Assembly (NCBI RefSeq): GCF_040706535.1
Contig: NZ_JAPDRJ010000001.1
Span: forward strand, 1,488,001-1,552,000
Direction: 5' to 3'
DNA length: 64,000 bases
Source: Lentisalinibacter orientalis
GTDB taxonomy: Bacteria; Pseudomonadota; Gammaproteobacteria; Steroidobacterales; Woeseiaceae
The notes below the pieces were generated by a model. It made no database searches. It was not told the origin of the DNA and saw only the letters and a program-made list of their open reading frames with translations. Below are positions 26,914 through 36,513 of the stretch, in pieces. Both the position numbers and the translations under genes were made by a program. The stretch's first letter is position 1; every line of letters starts with the position of its first letter.

Positions 26914-28436
26914 TCCGAATAGCGCACCGCCGTTCCCGGCGGCAGGCTCAGCCCGGTGAAGCTCGCGCTGCGGGACAGCAGGTGCTCGAGCGCCTTTTCC
27001 ACGCCTGCCTCGTCGTTGCCGCACACGTAGTAGACCGTGGCCTGCGGGCTGCGCGGCTGGCCGTAGACGAACGCGCCCAGCCGTGCGGACAGTCCCTGCA
27101 TCAGCTCGATCACCGACTCGTCGGCGAAACCGGCCAGCCGGGGCAGGTCGCCGGCGCGCACCAGCACGATGCCGGAGAGTTCCGGGTAGCGCGTAAGCGC
27201 GGTGGCAGGGATGCCGGGTTCGGCGGTGACGTGGGTGAACAGCGAGAAAGTCGTCAGTGCCGAGGCGGGCAGGCGGGCCAGGTCGGCCAGCGCCGGGTCG
27301 GTGGCGACCACCGCGGAGGAGACCAGCTGCAGCGCCAGATCGTCCAGCCGGCCCTCGAGCGCCCGGGCGGCGGTGTCCAGGTATTCCACCGCGAAGGCGG
27401 CATCCAGCGGACGGCCGTCGTCCAGGCGGCGGTCCAGCACCGGCACCAGGGCCTTGGCCAGCGTGTCGACGTAGAAATCCGCGTAGAAGGAATCGGGCAG
27501 CGCGTGGTAGCGCTGGTATTCCGCCTCGGACTGCAGCCGCCGCTCGACTATGCCGTTGCCGATGGCGCTTGCGACCGCCTCGTTGATCAGGTTGTAGGCC
27601 CGCAGGCTCCAGGGCCGCTCGCTCGCCAGGAAGGCTGCCAGCAGCGCCTCGTGGCGTGCACGCGGACTGAGCGCGTACAGATAGTGGACGAATTCGTGCA
27701 CGATCACGCCGATGCGGTCGGCCGGCGCTTCCCCGCGCCGGCTCTCGACGATGGCCTGGTTCTCGATCAGCGTCGCCCGGGAGGCCCTCGCCCCCTCCGG
27801 CAGGGCCACCAGGTTCACCTCGAGGTCGGCCACTTCCTCCAGCCGCAGGTCGAACAAACCGCCGACGCGGGCGAGCAGGGCGTCGAGCTGCGCGCGCCGC
27901 GCGGTGCCCTGGTAGCCGGCGGCGAGACGCTCCAGGTCGCCGGCGGCGCCGTCTCGCCACCAGGCGTCGAAGCGGGGCTCGAAGTGCCGCGCGATGGCCA
28001 GGGCCTCGCGGGCATCGCGCGGCTGCAGCAGCAGACGCAGCCGCTCGCCGTAGTCGGCGAGATCGTGGGCTTGCAGGCTGGCCAGACGCAGCTTCTCGCC
28101 GATGTCGACGCCCCGGGCCTGCAGGTAGGGGAAGGTGTAGGGGTAGGGCGTGTCCGGCGCCGACGCGGTGAAGTCCGCGTACAGCCGGTAACGCTCCTGC
28201 AGCTCCCGCCACCGGAGGAGGCGGCGTTCGTCCTCCCCGCTCCAGTCGAGGCGCTGCCAGAGCTCGTCGAAGGCGGCCCGGGTGCAGCGCCGGTAGCCGC
28301 TCAGGCAATCCAGGTGGTAGACCAGATTGGCGACCGGCGAGATGCGCACGCCGAAGCCCGGCGCCGCCGCGGCCGGCGCCGCCGTGCCGCCGAGCACCAG
28401 CAGTGCTGCCGTGACGATGCCGGCGGCGCGAATCAC
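26811..28436 (-). CDS. Exported protein with HExxH zinc-peptidase motif
   Basis: The protein has 541 residues. A signal peptide (cut near AAA-AP, residue 25) precedes a largely helical protein with the zinc-protease motif HEFVH around residue 250, preceded by RIGVIV and followed by YLYALSPRARHEALL. An acidic residue in LINEAVASAIGN about 45 residues on may be the third zinc ligand, as in gluzincins. No named family is obvious. The last 34 codons run antisense over the end of the preceding reductase gene. The stop is 6 nt upstream-adjacent to the MerR gene, so the two are probably co-transcribed. Confidence 0.68.
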   Translation of the reverse strand: MIRAAGIVTAALLVLGGTAAPAAAAPGFGVRISPVANLVYHLDCLSGYRRCTRAAFDELWQRLDWSGEDERRLLRWRELQERYRLYADFTASAPDTPYPYTFPYLQARGVDIGEKLRLASLQAHDLADYGERLRLLLQPRDAREALAIARHFEPRFDAWWRDGAAGDLERLAAGYQGTARRAQLDALLARVGGLFDLRLEEVADLEVNLVALPEGARASRATLIENQAIVESRRGEAPADRIGVIVHEFVHYLYALSPRARHEALLAAFLASERPWSLRAYNLINEAVASAIGNGIVERRLQSEAEYQRYHALPDSFYADFYVDTLAKALVPVLDRRLDDGRPLDAAFAVEYLDTAARALEGRLDDLALQLVSSAVVATDPALADLARLPASALTTFSLFTHVTAEPGIPATALTRYPELSGIVLVRAGDLPRLAGFADESVIELMQGLSARLGAFVYGQPRSPQATVYYVCGNDEAGVEKALEHLLSRSASFTGLSLPPGTAVRYSDYSGSSDRISKRMPMARNLASNASPIASAGVSTP

Positions 28437-28442
28437 GGGGCG

Positions 28443-29468
28443 TCAGTACTCCAGCTTCTCGACGCGGGCCAGCGTGGCCAGCGACTCTTCCATGAGGGCG
28501 CGGGCCCGTGCCGTCATCGCGTGCAGGTAAGCGTGCAGGGCGGCGTCCTCGCTGTTGCGTGATTCGCACTGGTCACTGTAGACCTCGAAGGCCGTCAGGC
28601 TCTGCACCAGGTCGGCGAGATGGTGCGGGCACTCGCAATCGACGTCCGTGCGGATACCCGCCAGTGTCGTCAGCTGGACGTCGTCGAAACGACGCGGCGG
28701 CAGCTCTTCGGTGAGCACCGGCACCTCGGGCGCGTCGCCGGCGGCGCGCTGCTGCTCGGAACGGGCCGGCCGCGGGGCGGTATTGGTGACCCGCGGGCCG
28801 CGCAGCAGGGCGTCGACCAGCGTCAGGGCCGTGGTGGGCGCCCGGAACAGCTCGAACTGGGCGGCGGCGAGCCGGTTCACGTCCTCGCTGCGGCCGAAGT
28901 TGTACAGCACCATGACGCGCCCGGCGCCGCAGAGGTCCCGCAGCCCCGCGATGCGCTCGGCGGTACGTTCGTCGACCACCGGCACCTCGATCAGGAGCAC
29001 GTCGGGCCGCAGCCGGCGGATATCGGCCCGGAAGCGCCGCGGATCGCTCTCGAGAGCGGTGAGCTCCACCTGTTCCGGCAGTACGCCGCTGCGGCCGAGC
29101 CCCTGCAGTGCGAAGCGTCCCAGGGCCGCCACCCGGATGGGCTGGTCGGCCCGGGCCAGCTGCAGGTCGTTGGCCTGGCGCACGACCTCTTCCCGGCGGG
29201 CGCGCAGTTCCTCGAGATCGAGATTGGCGATCTGGCCGATGGAGAAGCCCCGGTCCACGAGGATTTTCAGCAGCCCGAGCTTCTCCACGTCCCGGCGCGA
29301 ATAGATCCGCCGCCCGCTCTCCGTGCGCTCCGCGACCACGGCACCGTAGCGCCGCTCCCAGATGCGCAGCGTGTGCGTGGATATGCCGGTCAGCCGTGAG
29401 ACGGCGCCGATGGCGTAGTCGTTGCCGCTCCTGCCGTCATTCCCTTGTCCGGCCCGTGTCTGTCCCAT
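28443..29468 (-). CDS. MerR-family regulator with B12-binding-like C-terminal region
   Basis: The protein has 341 residues. The N-terminal winged helix reads YAIGAVSRLTGISTHTLRIWERRYG, with the arginine-rich wing SGRRIYSRRDVEKL, as in LitR/CarH/MlrA-type MerR proteins. The middle region (about 100-260) looks like the helical and Rossmann parts of a cobalamin-binding light or redox sensor. The E-x-x-H and H-x-x-G signatures that bind B12 are not visible, so cofactor binding is doubtful. The C-terminal part has CECPHH, a possible metal or redox cluster. Targets are unknown; the adjoining metalloprotease gene is a candidate. Confidence 0.8.
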   Translation of the reverse strand: MGQTRAGQGNDGRSGNDYAIGAVSRLTGISTHTLRIWERRYGAVVAERTESGRRIYSRRDVEKLGLLKILVDRGFSIGQIANLDLEELRARREEVVRQANDLQLARADQPIRVAALGRFALQGLGRSGVLPEQVELTALESDPRRFRADIRRLRPDVLLIEVPVVDERTAERIAGLRDLCGAGRVMVLYNFGRSEDVNRLAAAQFELFRAPTTALTLVDALLRGPRVTNTAPRPARSEQQRAAGDAPEVPVLTEELPPRRFDDVQLTTLAGIRTDVDCECPHHLADLVQSLTAFEVYSDQCESRNSEDAALHAYLHAMTARARALMEESLATLARVEKLEY

Positions 29469-29486
29469 GTCTCTCTCCCGTCTACT

Positions 29487-29514
29487 TTGTGTCTATGGGT
29501 AAGATTCTACACAA
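29487..29514 (-). promoter_or_regulatory. Inverted repeat over the -10 of the MerR gene
   Basis: TTGTGT (29487-29492) and ACACAA (29509-29514) face each other across 16 nt and overlap a TAGAAT -10-like hexamer on the minus strand (29504-29509). The layout fits an autoregulatory operator. No good -35 is found. Confidence 0.35.
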
Positions 29515-29575
29515 GCTCGTCAAGAAATCCAGCCATCCGCCTTCGTCGACAATCGTCAACAATCGTCGGCAGGCA

Positions 29576-32500
29576 TCAGGGGCTGCGATCTGCCAGGAAT
29601 TCCTGCAACGCCGCGGCCGTGTGGGAGCGCCCCGGCCGCCGGAGCAGGTCCTCCGGCTTGCCGCGAGCCACGATGCGGCCGCCGTCGTCGCCGCCCTCGG
29701 GACCGAGATCGACCACCCAGTCCGCCTCCGCGACGATGTCGAGGTTGTGTTCGATGATCACCACGCTGTTGCCCGCCTCGACCAGACGGTGCAGTACCCG
29801 GATCAGCTTCTCGACGTCCGCCATGTGCAGCCCGACGGTCGGCTCGTCCAGGACGTACAGCGTGTGGTCCCGGCTGCGGCGTTTGCCGCCGCCTTCGTTG
29901 TCGGGCAGATCCGGGCCCGCCTTCGCCAGCTCCGTGACCAGCTTGATGCGCTGCGCCTCGCCGCCGGACAGCGTCGGGCTCGGCTGGCCCAGCGTGAGGT
30001 AGCCGAGGCCCACCTGCACCAGCAGGTCGAGGGCGTGATGGACGCGCGTATGGGCGTGGAAGAACTCCCGCGCCTCCTCCACGCTCATCGCCAGCACCTC
30101 GCCGATGCTGCGGTCCCGGTAGCGGATGGCCAGCGTCTCGCGCGAGAAGCGCTGCCCGCCGCAGGCCTCGCAGTCCACCCGCACGTCGGGCAGGAAGTTC
30201 ATCTCGATGCGGCGCACGCCCTGGCCCTCGCATTCCTCGCAGCGCCCGCCTTTCACGTTGAACGAGAACCGGGACGGCTCGTAGCCGCGCATGCGCGCCT
30301 CGGGCGTGCGGGCGAACAACTGCCGGATCTCGTCCCAGAAGCCGATGTAGGTGGCGGGGCAGGAGCGCGGCGTTTTGCCGATGGGCGTCTGGTCCACCTC
30401 CAGTACCCGGTCGACGGCTTCCCAGCCGGTGAGCCCGGCGCAGCCCGCCGGCGCGGGCGCCTTCCTGCCGCGTGAGCGCCGGGCCGCCAGCAGTGCGCGG
30501 AGGTTGTCGTGCAGGATGTCGCGCACCAGCGTGGACTTGCCGCTGCCGGACACGCCGGTGACGGCCACCAGCGCATGCAGCGGCAGATTGACCGTGAAGC
30601 CCTTCAGGTTGTTCAGCTCCGCGCCGGCGATGCGGATGGAGGCCACGTCCCGACGCCGCGGGTTCACTTCCCGTCGCCGCTCCATCAGCGGGTGGGCGAG
30701 GGGGTGAGCGAGCATGCGGCCGGTCAGGGAATCCTTGCTGCGCATCATCGCCGCCACCGAGCCTTCGGCGACAACCCGGCCGCCGTGGGTGCCGGCACCC
30801 GGCCCCAGGTCCACCACGTGTTCGGCCGCGCGGATGGTGTCCTCGTCGTGCTCCACGACCACGACGGTGTTGCCCCGCGCCTCGAGCCCCTTCAGCGTAT
30901 CCAGCAGCCGGCGGTTGTCGCGGGCGTGCAGTCCGATGGTGGGCTCGTCCAGGATGTAGCACACGCCCTGCAGGTTGGAGCCGAGCTGCGAAGCGAGCCG
31001 GATGCGCTGCGCCTCGCCGCCGGACAGCGTCGGGGCGGCCCGGTCGAGGGTGAGATAACCGAGTCCGACCTTCTGCAGGAACTCGAGCCGGGCGCAGAGT
31101 TCCGCCAGCACGTCGCGGGCCAGCTCGGCGTGGCGGCCGGTCAGCTCCAGGGTGCGGAACCAGGCCTCCGCCTGCTCCACCGGCAGCGCAGCGTAGTCGG
31201 CGATGCTGCGCCCGCGGAAGCGCACGTTCAGTGCCACCGGATTCAGCCGCGCGCCGTCGCAGACGGGGCAGGGCTCCCGATCGCCGCCGGCGCCGTCGTC
31301 CTCGTCTTCGGCCGCGGCCGCGAGGCCGGTACCGGCGCAGCCCTCGCACCAGCCCCGGGCCGAGTTGTAGGAGAAGAGCCGCGGGTCCGGCTCGTCGAAG
31401 CTGCGGCTGCAGGACGGGCAGGCCCGGCGCGCTGAGAGCAGGCTCTCGCCGTCGTCCGCCACCACCCGGACCACGCCGCCGCCCAGGTCGAGCGCGCGCC
31501 CGAGCAGGCCGGCCAGCTCGCCGCGCGAGCCGGGGGCCACCCGGATCTCGCCCACCGGCAGGTCGATGTCGTGTTCGCGGAACCGGTCCAGCCGCGGCCA
31601 GTCCCCGGTGGGCAGGTAGTCGCCGTCGACCCGCAGGCGGTCGTAGCCCTTCTTCGCCGCCCACTTCGCGAGATCCGTGTAATAGCCCTTGCGGCCGACC
31701 ACCAGCGGCGCGAGCAGGGCGATGCGCTCGCCCCGGCGCGTCTCGAGCAGGCGGCCCAGCATCTGCTCCTCGCTCTGGGGTTCGATGGCCACGTCGCAGT
31801 CCGGGCAGTACTGGGTGCCCAGCTTCACGAACAGCAGGCGCAGGAAGTGGTAGACCTCGGTCATCGTCGCCACCGTGCTCTTGCGCCCGCCCCGGCTGGT
31901 GCGCTGTTCGATGGCCACGGTGGGCGGTATGCCGAACACCGCGTCCACGTCCGGGCGGCTGGCCGGCTGCACGAACTGGCGGGCGTAGGCGTTCAGGGAT
32001 TCGAGATAGCGGCGCTGGCCCTCGTTGAAGAGGATGTCGAAGGCCACGGTGCTCTTGCCGCTGCCGGAGACGCCGGTGATGACGGTGAAGCGGTCCCGCG
32101 GGATGCGGATGTCCACGTTGCGCAGGTTGTGTTCCCGGGCGTGGTGGATGCGGATGTCGCGGTCGGCGCGTGCCGGCTGCTCGCGCCGCGCGCTCTTCGC
32201 GGTCGCCGCGGCCGGGCCGCCCCGTTCCCGGCGATAGGCCGCCAGCGCCCTGCCCGTGTGGTTGCCGCGGCGTTTTGCGAGCGCGTCCGGCGTGCCCTCG
32301 AACACGACCTCGCCGCCGCCCTCGCCGCCCTCGGGCCCGAGATCCACGATCCAGTCCGCGGCGTCGATCACGTCCAGGTTGTGCTCGATCACGATCACGG
32401 AGTGGCCGTCGGCGATGAGTTCCTGCAGGGCGTCCAGCAGGGTGGCGATGTCCTGGAAGTGCAGCCCGGTGGTGGGCTCGTCGAACAGGAACAGCTTGCG

Positions 32501-35035
32501 CTCGCCGGGCGAGCGCCGGCCCCGGGCCTCGGCCAGGTGCGCGGCCAGCTTCAGCCGCTGGGACTCGCCGCCGGACAGGGTCGGCACCGGCTGGCCGAGG
32601 GCGAGGTAGTCCAGGCCGACGGCGGCCAGGGGTTCCAGCCCGCGCAGCACGGCGGGTTCGCCGGCGAAGAAGGCGATCGCCTCGGCCACGGTCATCTCGA
32701 GAACATCGGCGATGGAGCGGGAACGCTCGCCGGCGTCGCCGCCGATGCGCACCTCCAGCACCTCCGAGCGATAGCGGCGGCCGTCGCAGGCCGGGCAGCG
32801 CAGGTAGACGTCGGAGAGGAACTGCATCTCCACGTGCTCGAAGCCGTTGCCGCCGCACTCCGGGCAGCGGCCGTCGCCGGAATTGAAGCTGAAGGTGCCG
32901 GCCGTGTAGCCGCGCTCGACGGCCAGCGGCGCGTCGGCGAAGAGCTTGCGGATGGGGGCCAGCGCCCCGACGAAACTGGCCGGGTTCGAGCGGGTGGTCT
33001 TGCCGATGGGAGACTGGTCCACCATCACCACGTCGCCCAGGTCCTCGCCGCCCTCGATCGCATCGTGCTCGCCGGGCGCGTCGCCCGCCTTGCCGCGCTG
33101 GCGCTGCAGTGCGCGCCACAGCACGTCCTCCACCAGGGTGGACTTGCCGGAGCCGCTCACGCCGGTCACGCACACCAGCCGACCCAGCGGGAAGGCGGCG
33201 TCGACTCCTTTCAGGTTGTGGGCGCGGGCGCCGCGCACCCGCAGGATGGGGATATCGTCGCCGACGGGACGCCCCGCGCGATCCGCGTTCACGAGCCGCT
33301 CGCCGCGCAGATACTGCGCCGTCAGCGAGCGCCGGGAGCGGGCGAGTTGCTTCGCCGTGCCGAAGAACACCACCTCGCCGCCCCGTTCGCCGGGCCCGGG
33401 GCCCATGTCCAGAACCCGGTCGGCGGCGCGGATGATCTGGGGGTCGTGCTCGACCACCAGCAGCGAATTGCCGGCGTCGCGCAGGCGGCGCAGCACGCCG
33501 TTGATGCGGTCGATGTCCCGGGGGTGCAGGCCGATGGACGGCTCGTCCAGCACGAACAGCGTGTTCACCAGGGAGGTGCCCAGCGCCGTCGTGAGGTTGA
33601 TGCGCTGCACCTCGCCGCCGGACAGAGTCCGCGACTGGCGGTCCAGCGTCAGGTAGCCCAGGCCCACCTCCAGCAGGTAGCCGAGGCGGGTGCGGATCTC
33701 CGCCAGCAGGAGGTCGGTGGCCTCGTCCAGCGGAGCGGGCAATGCCAGCCCGGCGAAGAACGCCACCGTGCGCTCGATGGGCAGGCAGGTCAGTTCGTGG
33801 ACGTTCAGACCCGGTGCGCCGGAGGCGCCGGCCTCGACGTTATCGCCGCCGAGCCGCCAGAGCAGGGCCTCGGGTTTCAGCCGGGCGCCGCCGCAGGCAT
33901 TGCAGAGGTCGTAGCTCCGGTAGCGGGACAGCAGCACGCGCACGTGCATGCGGTAGGCGCGGCTCTCGAGCCAGTCGAAGAAGCGGTCCACCCCGTACCA
34001 GACGCCGTCGTCCCAGCTGCCTTCGCCCTCGAACACCCAGCGGCGCTGGGCCGCCGTCAGTTCGTTCCAGGGCACGTCCAGCGGCACGCCGGCCCGGCGC
34101 GCGTGCTGCTCCAGGTCACGCTGACATTCCCGGTAGCTCTTGCTCTGCCAGGGCTTGATGGCGCCTTCGGCGAGGGTGAGCGAGCCGTCGGGCACGACCA
34201 GGTCACGGTCGATGCCCATGGTCCGGCCGAAACCGCGGCAGGTCTCGCAGGCGCCGACCGGGGAGTTGAAGGAGAACAGGCTCGGCAGGGGGTCGCGGTA
34301 ATCGAGGTCGCAGTCGGCGCAGTGGAGCCGGTCGGAGAAGCGGCGTTGCACGCCGGCGGCGTCGTGGTCGTAGACGCGCACGTGGCCGTCGCCCCGGCGC
34401 ATTGCCGACTCGACGCTCTCGATGAAGCGGCTGCGGTTGTCGTCCGTCACCCGCAGGCGGTCGGCGACCACGTAGAGGGTGCGCCCCTCGGTCTCCTGCA
34501 CCCGCAGATAGCCCTGCGCCTCGAGATAGCTGCGGATCTCGGCCTCGCTGAAGTTCTCCGGGCGCTCCACCGGAAAGGTGATGACCGCCCGGTGCCCGGA
34601 CCACGCCTCGCCCAGCTCCGCCCAGACCGACTCCGGATGGTCACGGCGCACGGGCCGGCCGCAGCCGCTGCAGTACAGCGTGGCGGCGCGGGCGTAGAGG
34701 AGCTTCAGATGGTCGTTCAGCTCCGTCATCGTGCCAACGGTGGAGCGCGAGGTGCGCACCGGGTTGGTCTGATCGATGGCGATCGCCGGCGGTATGCCCT
34801 CGATGCGTTCGGCCGCCGGCTTGTCCATGCGGTCCAGGAACTGCCGGGCGTAGGGCGAGAAGGTCTCCACGTAGCGGCGCTGGCCCTCCGCGTAGATCGT
34901 GTCGAAGGCCAGCGACGACTTGCCCGATCCGCTCACGCCGGTGACGACGACGAGCTCGTTCAGCGGGATCTCCAGGTCCAGGTCGCGCAGGTTGTTCTGT
35001 CGTGCGCCGCGGATGACGATGCTGTCGGCAGCCAT
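29576..35035 (-). CDS. uvrA: Double-length UvrA (two fused UvrA units), nucleotide excision repair
   Basis: The protein has 1819 residues, about twice the usual 940. Four Walker A motifs GVSGSGKS occur near residues 33, 627, 988 and 1495, where a normal UvrA has two. Each half also has its own zinc modules (for instance CSGCG, CADCD...CETC and CPECGG...CPACDG in the first; CPDCD, CPSCS...CEGC and CEECEG...CEACGG in the second) and signature motifs TLSGGE. The start at 35035 is fixed by CGGAG 5 nt upstream and by the expected UvrA N-terminus. No frame break occurs. A normal uvrA may exist elsewhere; I see no LexA box upstream. It probably has a specialised repair role. Confidence 0.9.
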   Translation of the reverse strand: MAADSIVIRGARQNNLRDLDLEIPLNELVVVTGVSGSGKSSLAFDTIYAEGQRRYVETFSPYARQFLDRMDKPAAERIEGIPPAIAIDQTNPVRTSRSTVGTMTELNDHLKLLYARAATLYCSGCGRPVRRDHPESVWAELGEAWSGHRAVITFPVERPENFSEAEIRSYLEAQGYLRVQETEGRTLYVVADRLRVTDDNRSRFIESVESAMRRGDGHVRVYDHDAAGVQRRFSDRLHCADCDLDYRDPLPSLFSFNSPVGACETCRGFGRTMGIDRDLVVPDGSLTLAEGAIKPWQSKSYRECQRDLEQHARRAGVPLDVPWNELTAAQRRWVFEGEGSWDDGVWYGVDRFFDWLESRAYRMHVRVLLSRYRSYDLCNACGGARLKPEALLWRLGGDNVEAGASGAPGLNVHELTCLPIERTVAFFAGLALPAPLDEATDLLLAEIRTRLGYLLEVGLGYLTLDRQSRTLSGGEVQRINLTTALGTSLVNTLFVLDEPSIGLHPRDIDRINGVLRRLRDAGNSLLVVEHDPQIIRAADRVLDMGPGPGERGGEVVFFGTAKQLARSRRSLTAQYLRGERLVNADRAGRPVGDDIPILRVRGARAHNLKGVDAAFPLGRLVCVTGVSGSGKSTLVEDVLWRALQRQRGKAGDAPGEHDAIEGGEDLGDVVMVDQSPIGKTTRSNPASFVGALAPIRKLFADAPLAVERGYTAGTFSFNSGDGRCPECGGNGFEHVEMQFLSDVYLRCPACDGRRYRSEVLEVRIGGDAGERSRSIADVLEMTVAEAIAFFAGEPAVLRGLEPLAAVGLDYLALGQPVPTLSGGESQRLKLAAHLAEARGRRSPGERKLFLFDEPTTGLHFQDIATLLDALQELIADGHSVIVIEHNLDVIDAADWIVDLGPEGGEGGGEVVFEGTPDALAKRRGNHTGRALAAYRRERGGPAAATAKSARREQPARADRDIRIHHAREHNLRNVDIRIPRDRFTVITGVSGSGKSTVAFDILFNEGQRRYLESLNAYARQFVQPASRPDVDAVFGIPPTVAIEQRTSRGGRKSTVATMTEVYHFLRLLFVKLGTQYCPDCDVAIEPQSEEQMLGRLLETRRGERIALLAPLVVGRKGYYTDLAKWAAKKGYDRLRVDGDYLPTGDWPRLDRFREHDIDLPVGEIRVAPGSRGELAGLLGRALDLGGGVVRVVADDGESLLSARRACPSCSRSFDEPDPRLFSYNSARGWCEGCAGTGLAAAAEDEDDGAGGDREPCPVCDGARLNPVALNVRFRGRSIADYAALPVEQAEAWFRTLELTGRHAELARDVLAELCARLEFLQKVGLGYLTLDRAAPTLSGGEAQRIRLASQLGSNLQGVCYILDEPTIGLHARDNRRLLDTLKGLEARGNTVVVVEHDEDTIRAAEHVVDLGPGAGTHGGRVVAEGSVAAMMRSKDSLTGRMLAHPLAHPLMERRREVNPRRRDVASIRIAGAELNNLKGFTVNLPLHALVAVTGVSGSGKSTLVRDILHDNLRALLAARRSRGRKAPAPAGCAGLTGWEAVDRVLEVDQTPIGKTPRSCPATYIGFWDEIRQLFARTPEARMRGYEPSRFSFNVKGGRCEECEGQGVRRIEMNFLPDVRVDCEACGGQRFSRETLAIRYRDRSIGEVLAMSVEEAREFFHAHTRVHHALDLLVQVGLGYLTLGQPSPTLSGGEAQRIKLVTELAKAGPDLPDNEGGGKRRSRDHTLYVLDEPTVGLHMADVEKLIRVLHRLVEAGNSVVIIEHNLDIVAEADWVVDLGPEGGDDGGRIVARGKPEDLLRRPGRSHTAAALQEFLADRSP

Positions 35036-35179
35036 AAGCTCCGGGTTCCGGGTGGGGTGGGGGACGGGCGGGCCGCGAACGCGATGGCGGCCCGCCGGGC
35101 TGGGTGAGATGTTACCGCAACCGCGGTTGGACAGGAGCGGGACAGCGGCCGGCGCGGCTCGTCCCCGGCCCGGCCCTGC

Positions 35180-35209
35180 CTGACCCGGCCCCCGGCTTTC
35201 CTGTATAAC
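35180..35209 (+). promoter_or_regulatory. Promoter with almost no leader, for the rhomboid gene
   Basis: CTGACC (35180-35185) and TATAAC (35204-35209) are 18 nt apart. The -10 ends 6 nt before the ATG, so the transcript would be leaderless. No ribosome site is seen. Confidence 0.45.
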
Positions 35210-35215
35210 GTCGGC

Positions 35216-35842
35216 ATGGGTGCCTACAGGATCCGGCCGCAACCCCCCGGCAACAACAGTCTCATCCCCACGGTCATCTTCACGCTGCTGGTAGCGAACG
35301 GCCTGGCCTTCGCCGCCCAGAACGCCTCCCGGGAGATGTTCGTGACCCTGCTCGGGTCGCTGGCGCTGTGGCCGGCCGGCTCCGAGTATTTCGCGCCCTG
35401 GCAGTTCGTCACCTACGGCTTCCTGCACGGCGACCTGACCCACCTGCTGTTCAACATGTTCACGCTGTGGATGTTCGGCCGCGATATCGAGCGTTTCTGG
35501 GGCCCGCGCTATTTCGCGATCTACTATCTGGTCTGCGTCGTGGGCGCGGGCATCGTGCAGCTGGTGGTGGCGAGCTTCCAGCCCGAGATCTATCCCACCA
35601 TCGGGGCCTCCGGCGGCGTCTTCGGCATCCTGCTGGCCTACGGCCTGATGTTCCCGAACCGGCAGATACTGCTGCTGATACCGCCGATACCGATGAAGGC
35701 GAAATACCTGGTGATCCTGTTCGGCGTGCTGGAGCTGACGTACGGCGTCACCGGCATGCAGCCCGGCGTGGCCCACTTCGCCCATCTCGGCGGCATGCTG
35801 TTCGGCTTCCTGCTGATACAATACTGGCGCCGGGCGCGCTGA
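35216..35842 (+). CDS. Rhomboid-family intramembrane serine protease
   Basis: The protein has 208 residues with six hydrophobic segments. Rhomboid signatures are all present: HGDLTHLLFNM (H76, N80), the catalytic serine in GASGGVFG (S132), and the catalytic histidine in HFAHLGG (H190). It cleaves substrates inside the inner membrane; the substrate is unknown. Length matches short bacterial GlpG-like proteins that lack the cytoplasmic domain. It is divergent from the double uvrA. Confidence 0.92.
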   Translation: MGAYRIRPQPPGNNSLIPTVIFTLLVANGLAFAAQNASREMFVTLLGSLALWPAGSEYFAPWQFVTYGFLHGDLTHLLFNMFTLWMFGRDIERFWGPRYFAIYYLVCVVGAGIVQLVVASFQPEIYPTIGASGGVFGILLAYGLMFPNRQILLLIPPIPMKAKYLVILFGVLELTYGVTGMQPGVAHFAHLGGMLFGFLLIQYWRRAR

Positions 35843-35907
35843 GGCGGCGACGTCGCCGGCCGGAATTCATCAATAGAATCAATATCTCAATCGACAGGGA
35901 GCGATCC

Positions 35908-36513
35908 ATGGGAGAGTATCGGAAGGGTCTGGCGGCGGCAGCGGCCTGCGCCGTCCTGCTGGCTGCCTGCGGCGGCGAGTCTCCGCCGCCGTTGGAACAG
36001 AAGTCGGCCGCGGAGCCGGCCGCGGAACAGCCCCGGGCCAGTCAGGCGACGGGCAGCAGCCTCAGGGCGATCGCCCGCATGGAGCCGAAATCCGGTTCCT
36101 CCGTGAGCGGCGCCGTGGTCTTCACCGCCTTCGAGGGGCCCATGGTGATGGGCGGCGTGCTGGACGGCGGCGAGCCGGGTACCAACGCCATCCACATCCA
36201 CGAGGTGGGTGACTGCAGCGCTCCGGACGGCACGTCGGCCGGGCCGCACTTCAACCCCGCCGGCGCTCCGCACGGCTCGCCCGACGACCCCGACGGCCAG
36301 CACCACGCCGGCGACCTCGGCAATATCACCTTCGACGAGCATGGCCAGGCCCGCTTCGACCGGGTGCTCGGCGACGGGCTCACCTTCGAGGGCGAGACCG
36401 GCATCGTCGGCCGTTCGGTGATCGTCCATGCCGAGCCCGACGACTTCGAGACCCAGCCCACCGGCGCCGCCGGCGCACGCATCGCCTGCGGAGTGATCGA
36501 GCTCCTGCAGTGA
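35908..36513 (+). CDS. sodC: Cu/Zn superoxide dismutase, periplasmic lipoprotein
   Basis: The protein has 201 residues. The lipobox is LAAC (C21), followed by a flexible Ala/Glu/Pro linker. Metal ligands of the SodC active site are in place: HIHEVGDC (H96, H98), HFNP (H114), then the HG and HHAGD histidines and aspartate, and H174 in VIVHAEPDD. C103 and C194 can form the conserved disulfide, and R191 is the anion-guiding arginine. It converts superoxide to peroxide in the periplasm. GGGAG lies 6 nt before the ATG. The next gene starts at an overlapping GTGA. Confidence 0.93.
   Translation: MGEYRKGLAAAAACAVLLAACGGESPPPLEQKSAAEPAAEQPRASQATGSSLRAIARMEPKSGSSVSGAVVFTAFEGPMVMGGVLDGGEPGTNAIHIHEVGDCSAPDGTSAGPHFNPAGAPHGSPDDPDGQHHAGDLGNITFDEHGQARFDRVLGDGLTFEGETGIVGRSVIVHAEPDDFETQPTGAAGARIACGVIELLQ

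Noticed and set aside
31571..35107. 1178-codon open frame on the plus strand over uvrA
   Set aside because: Antisense shadow of the double uvrA, no recognisable family; the uvrA reading is certain from four Walker A motifs and zinc modules.
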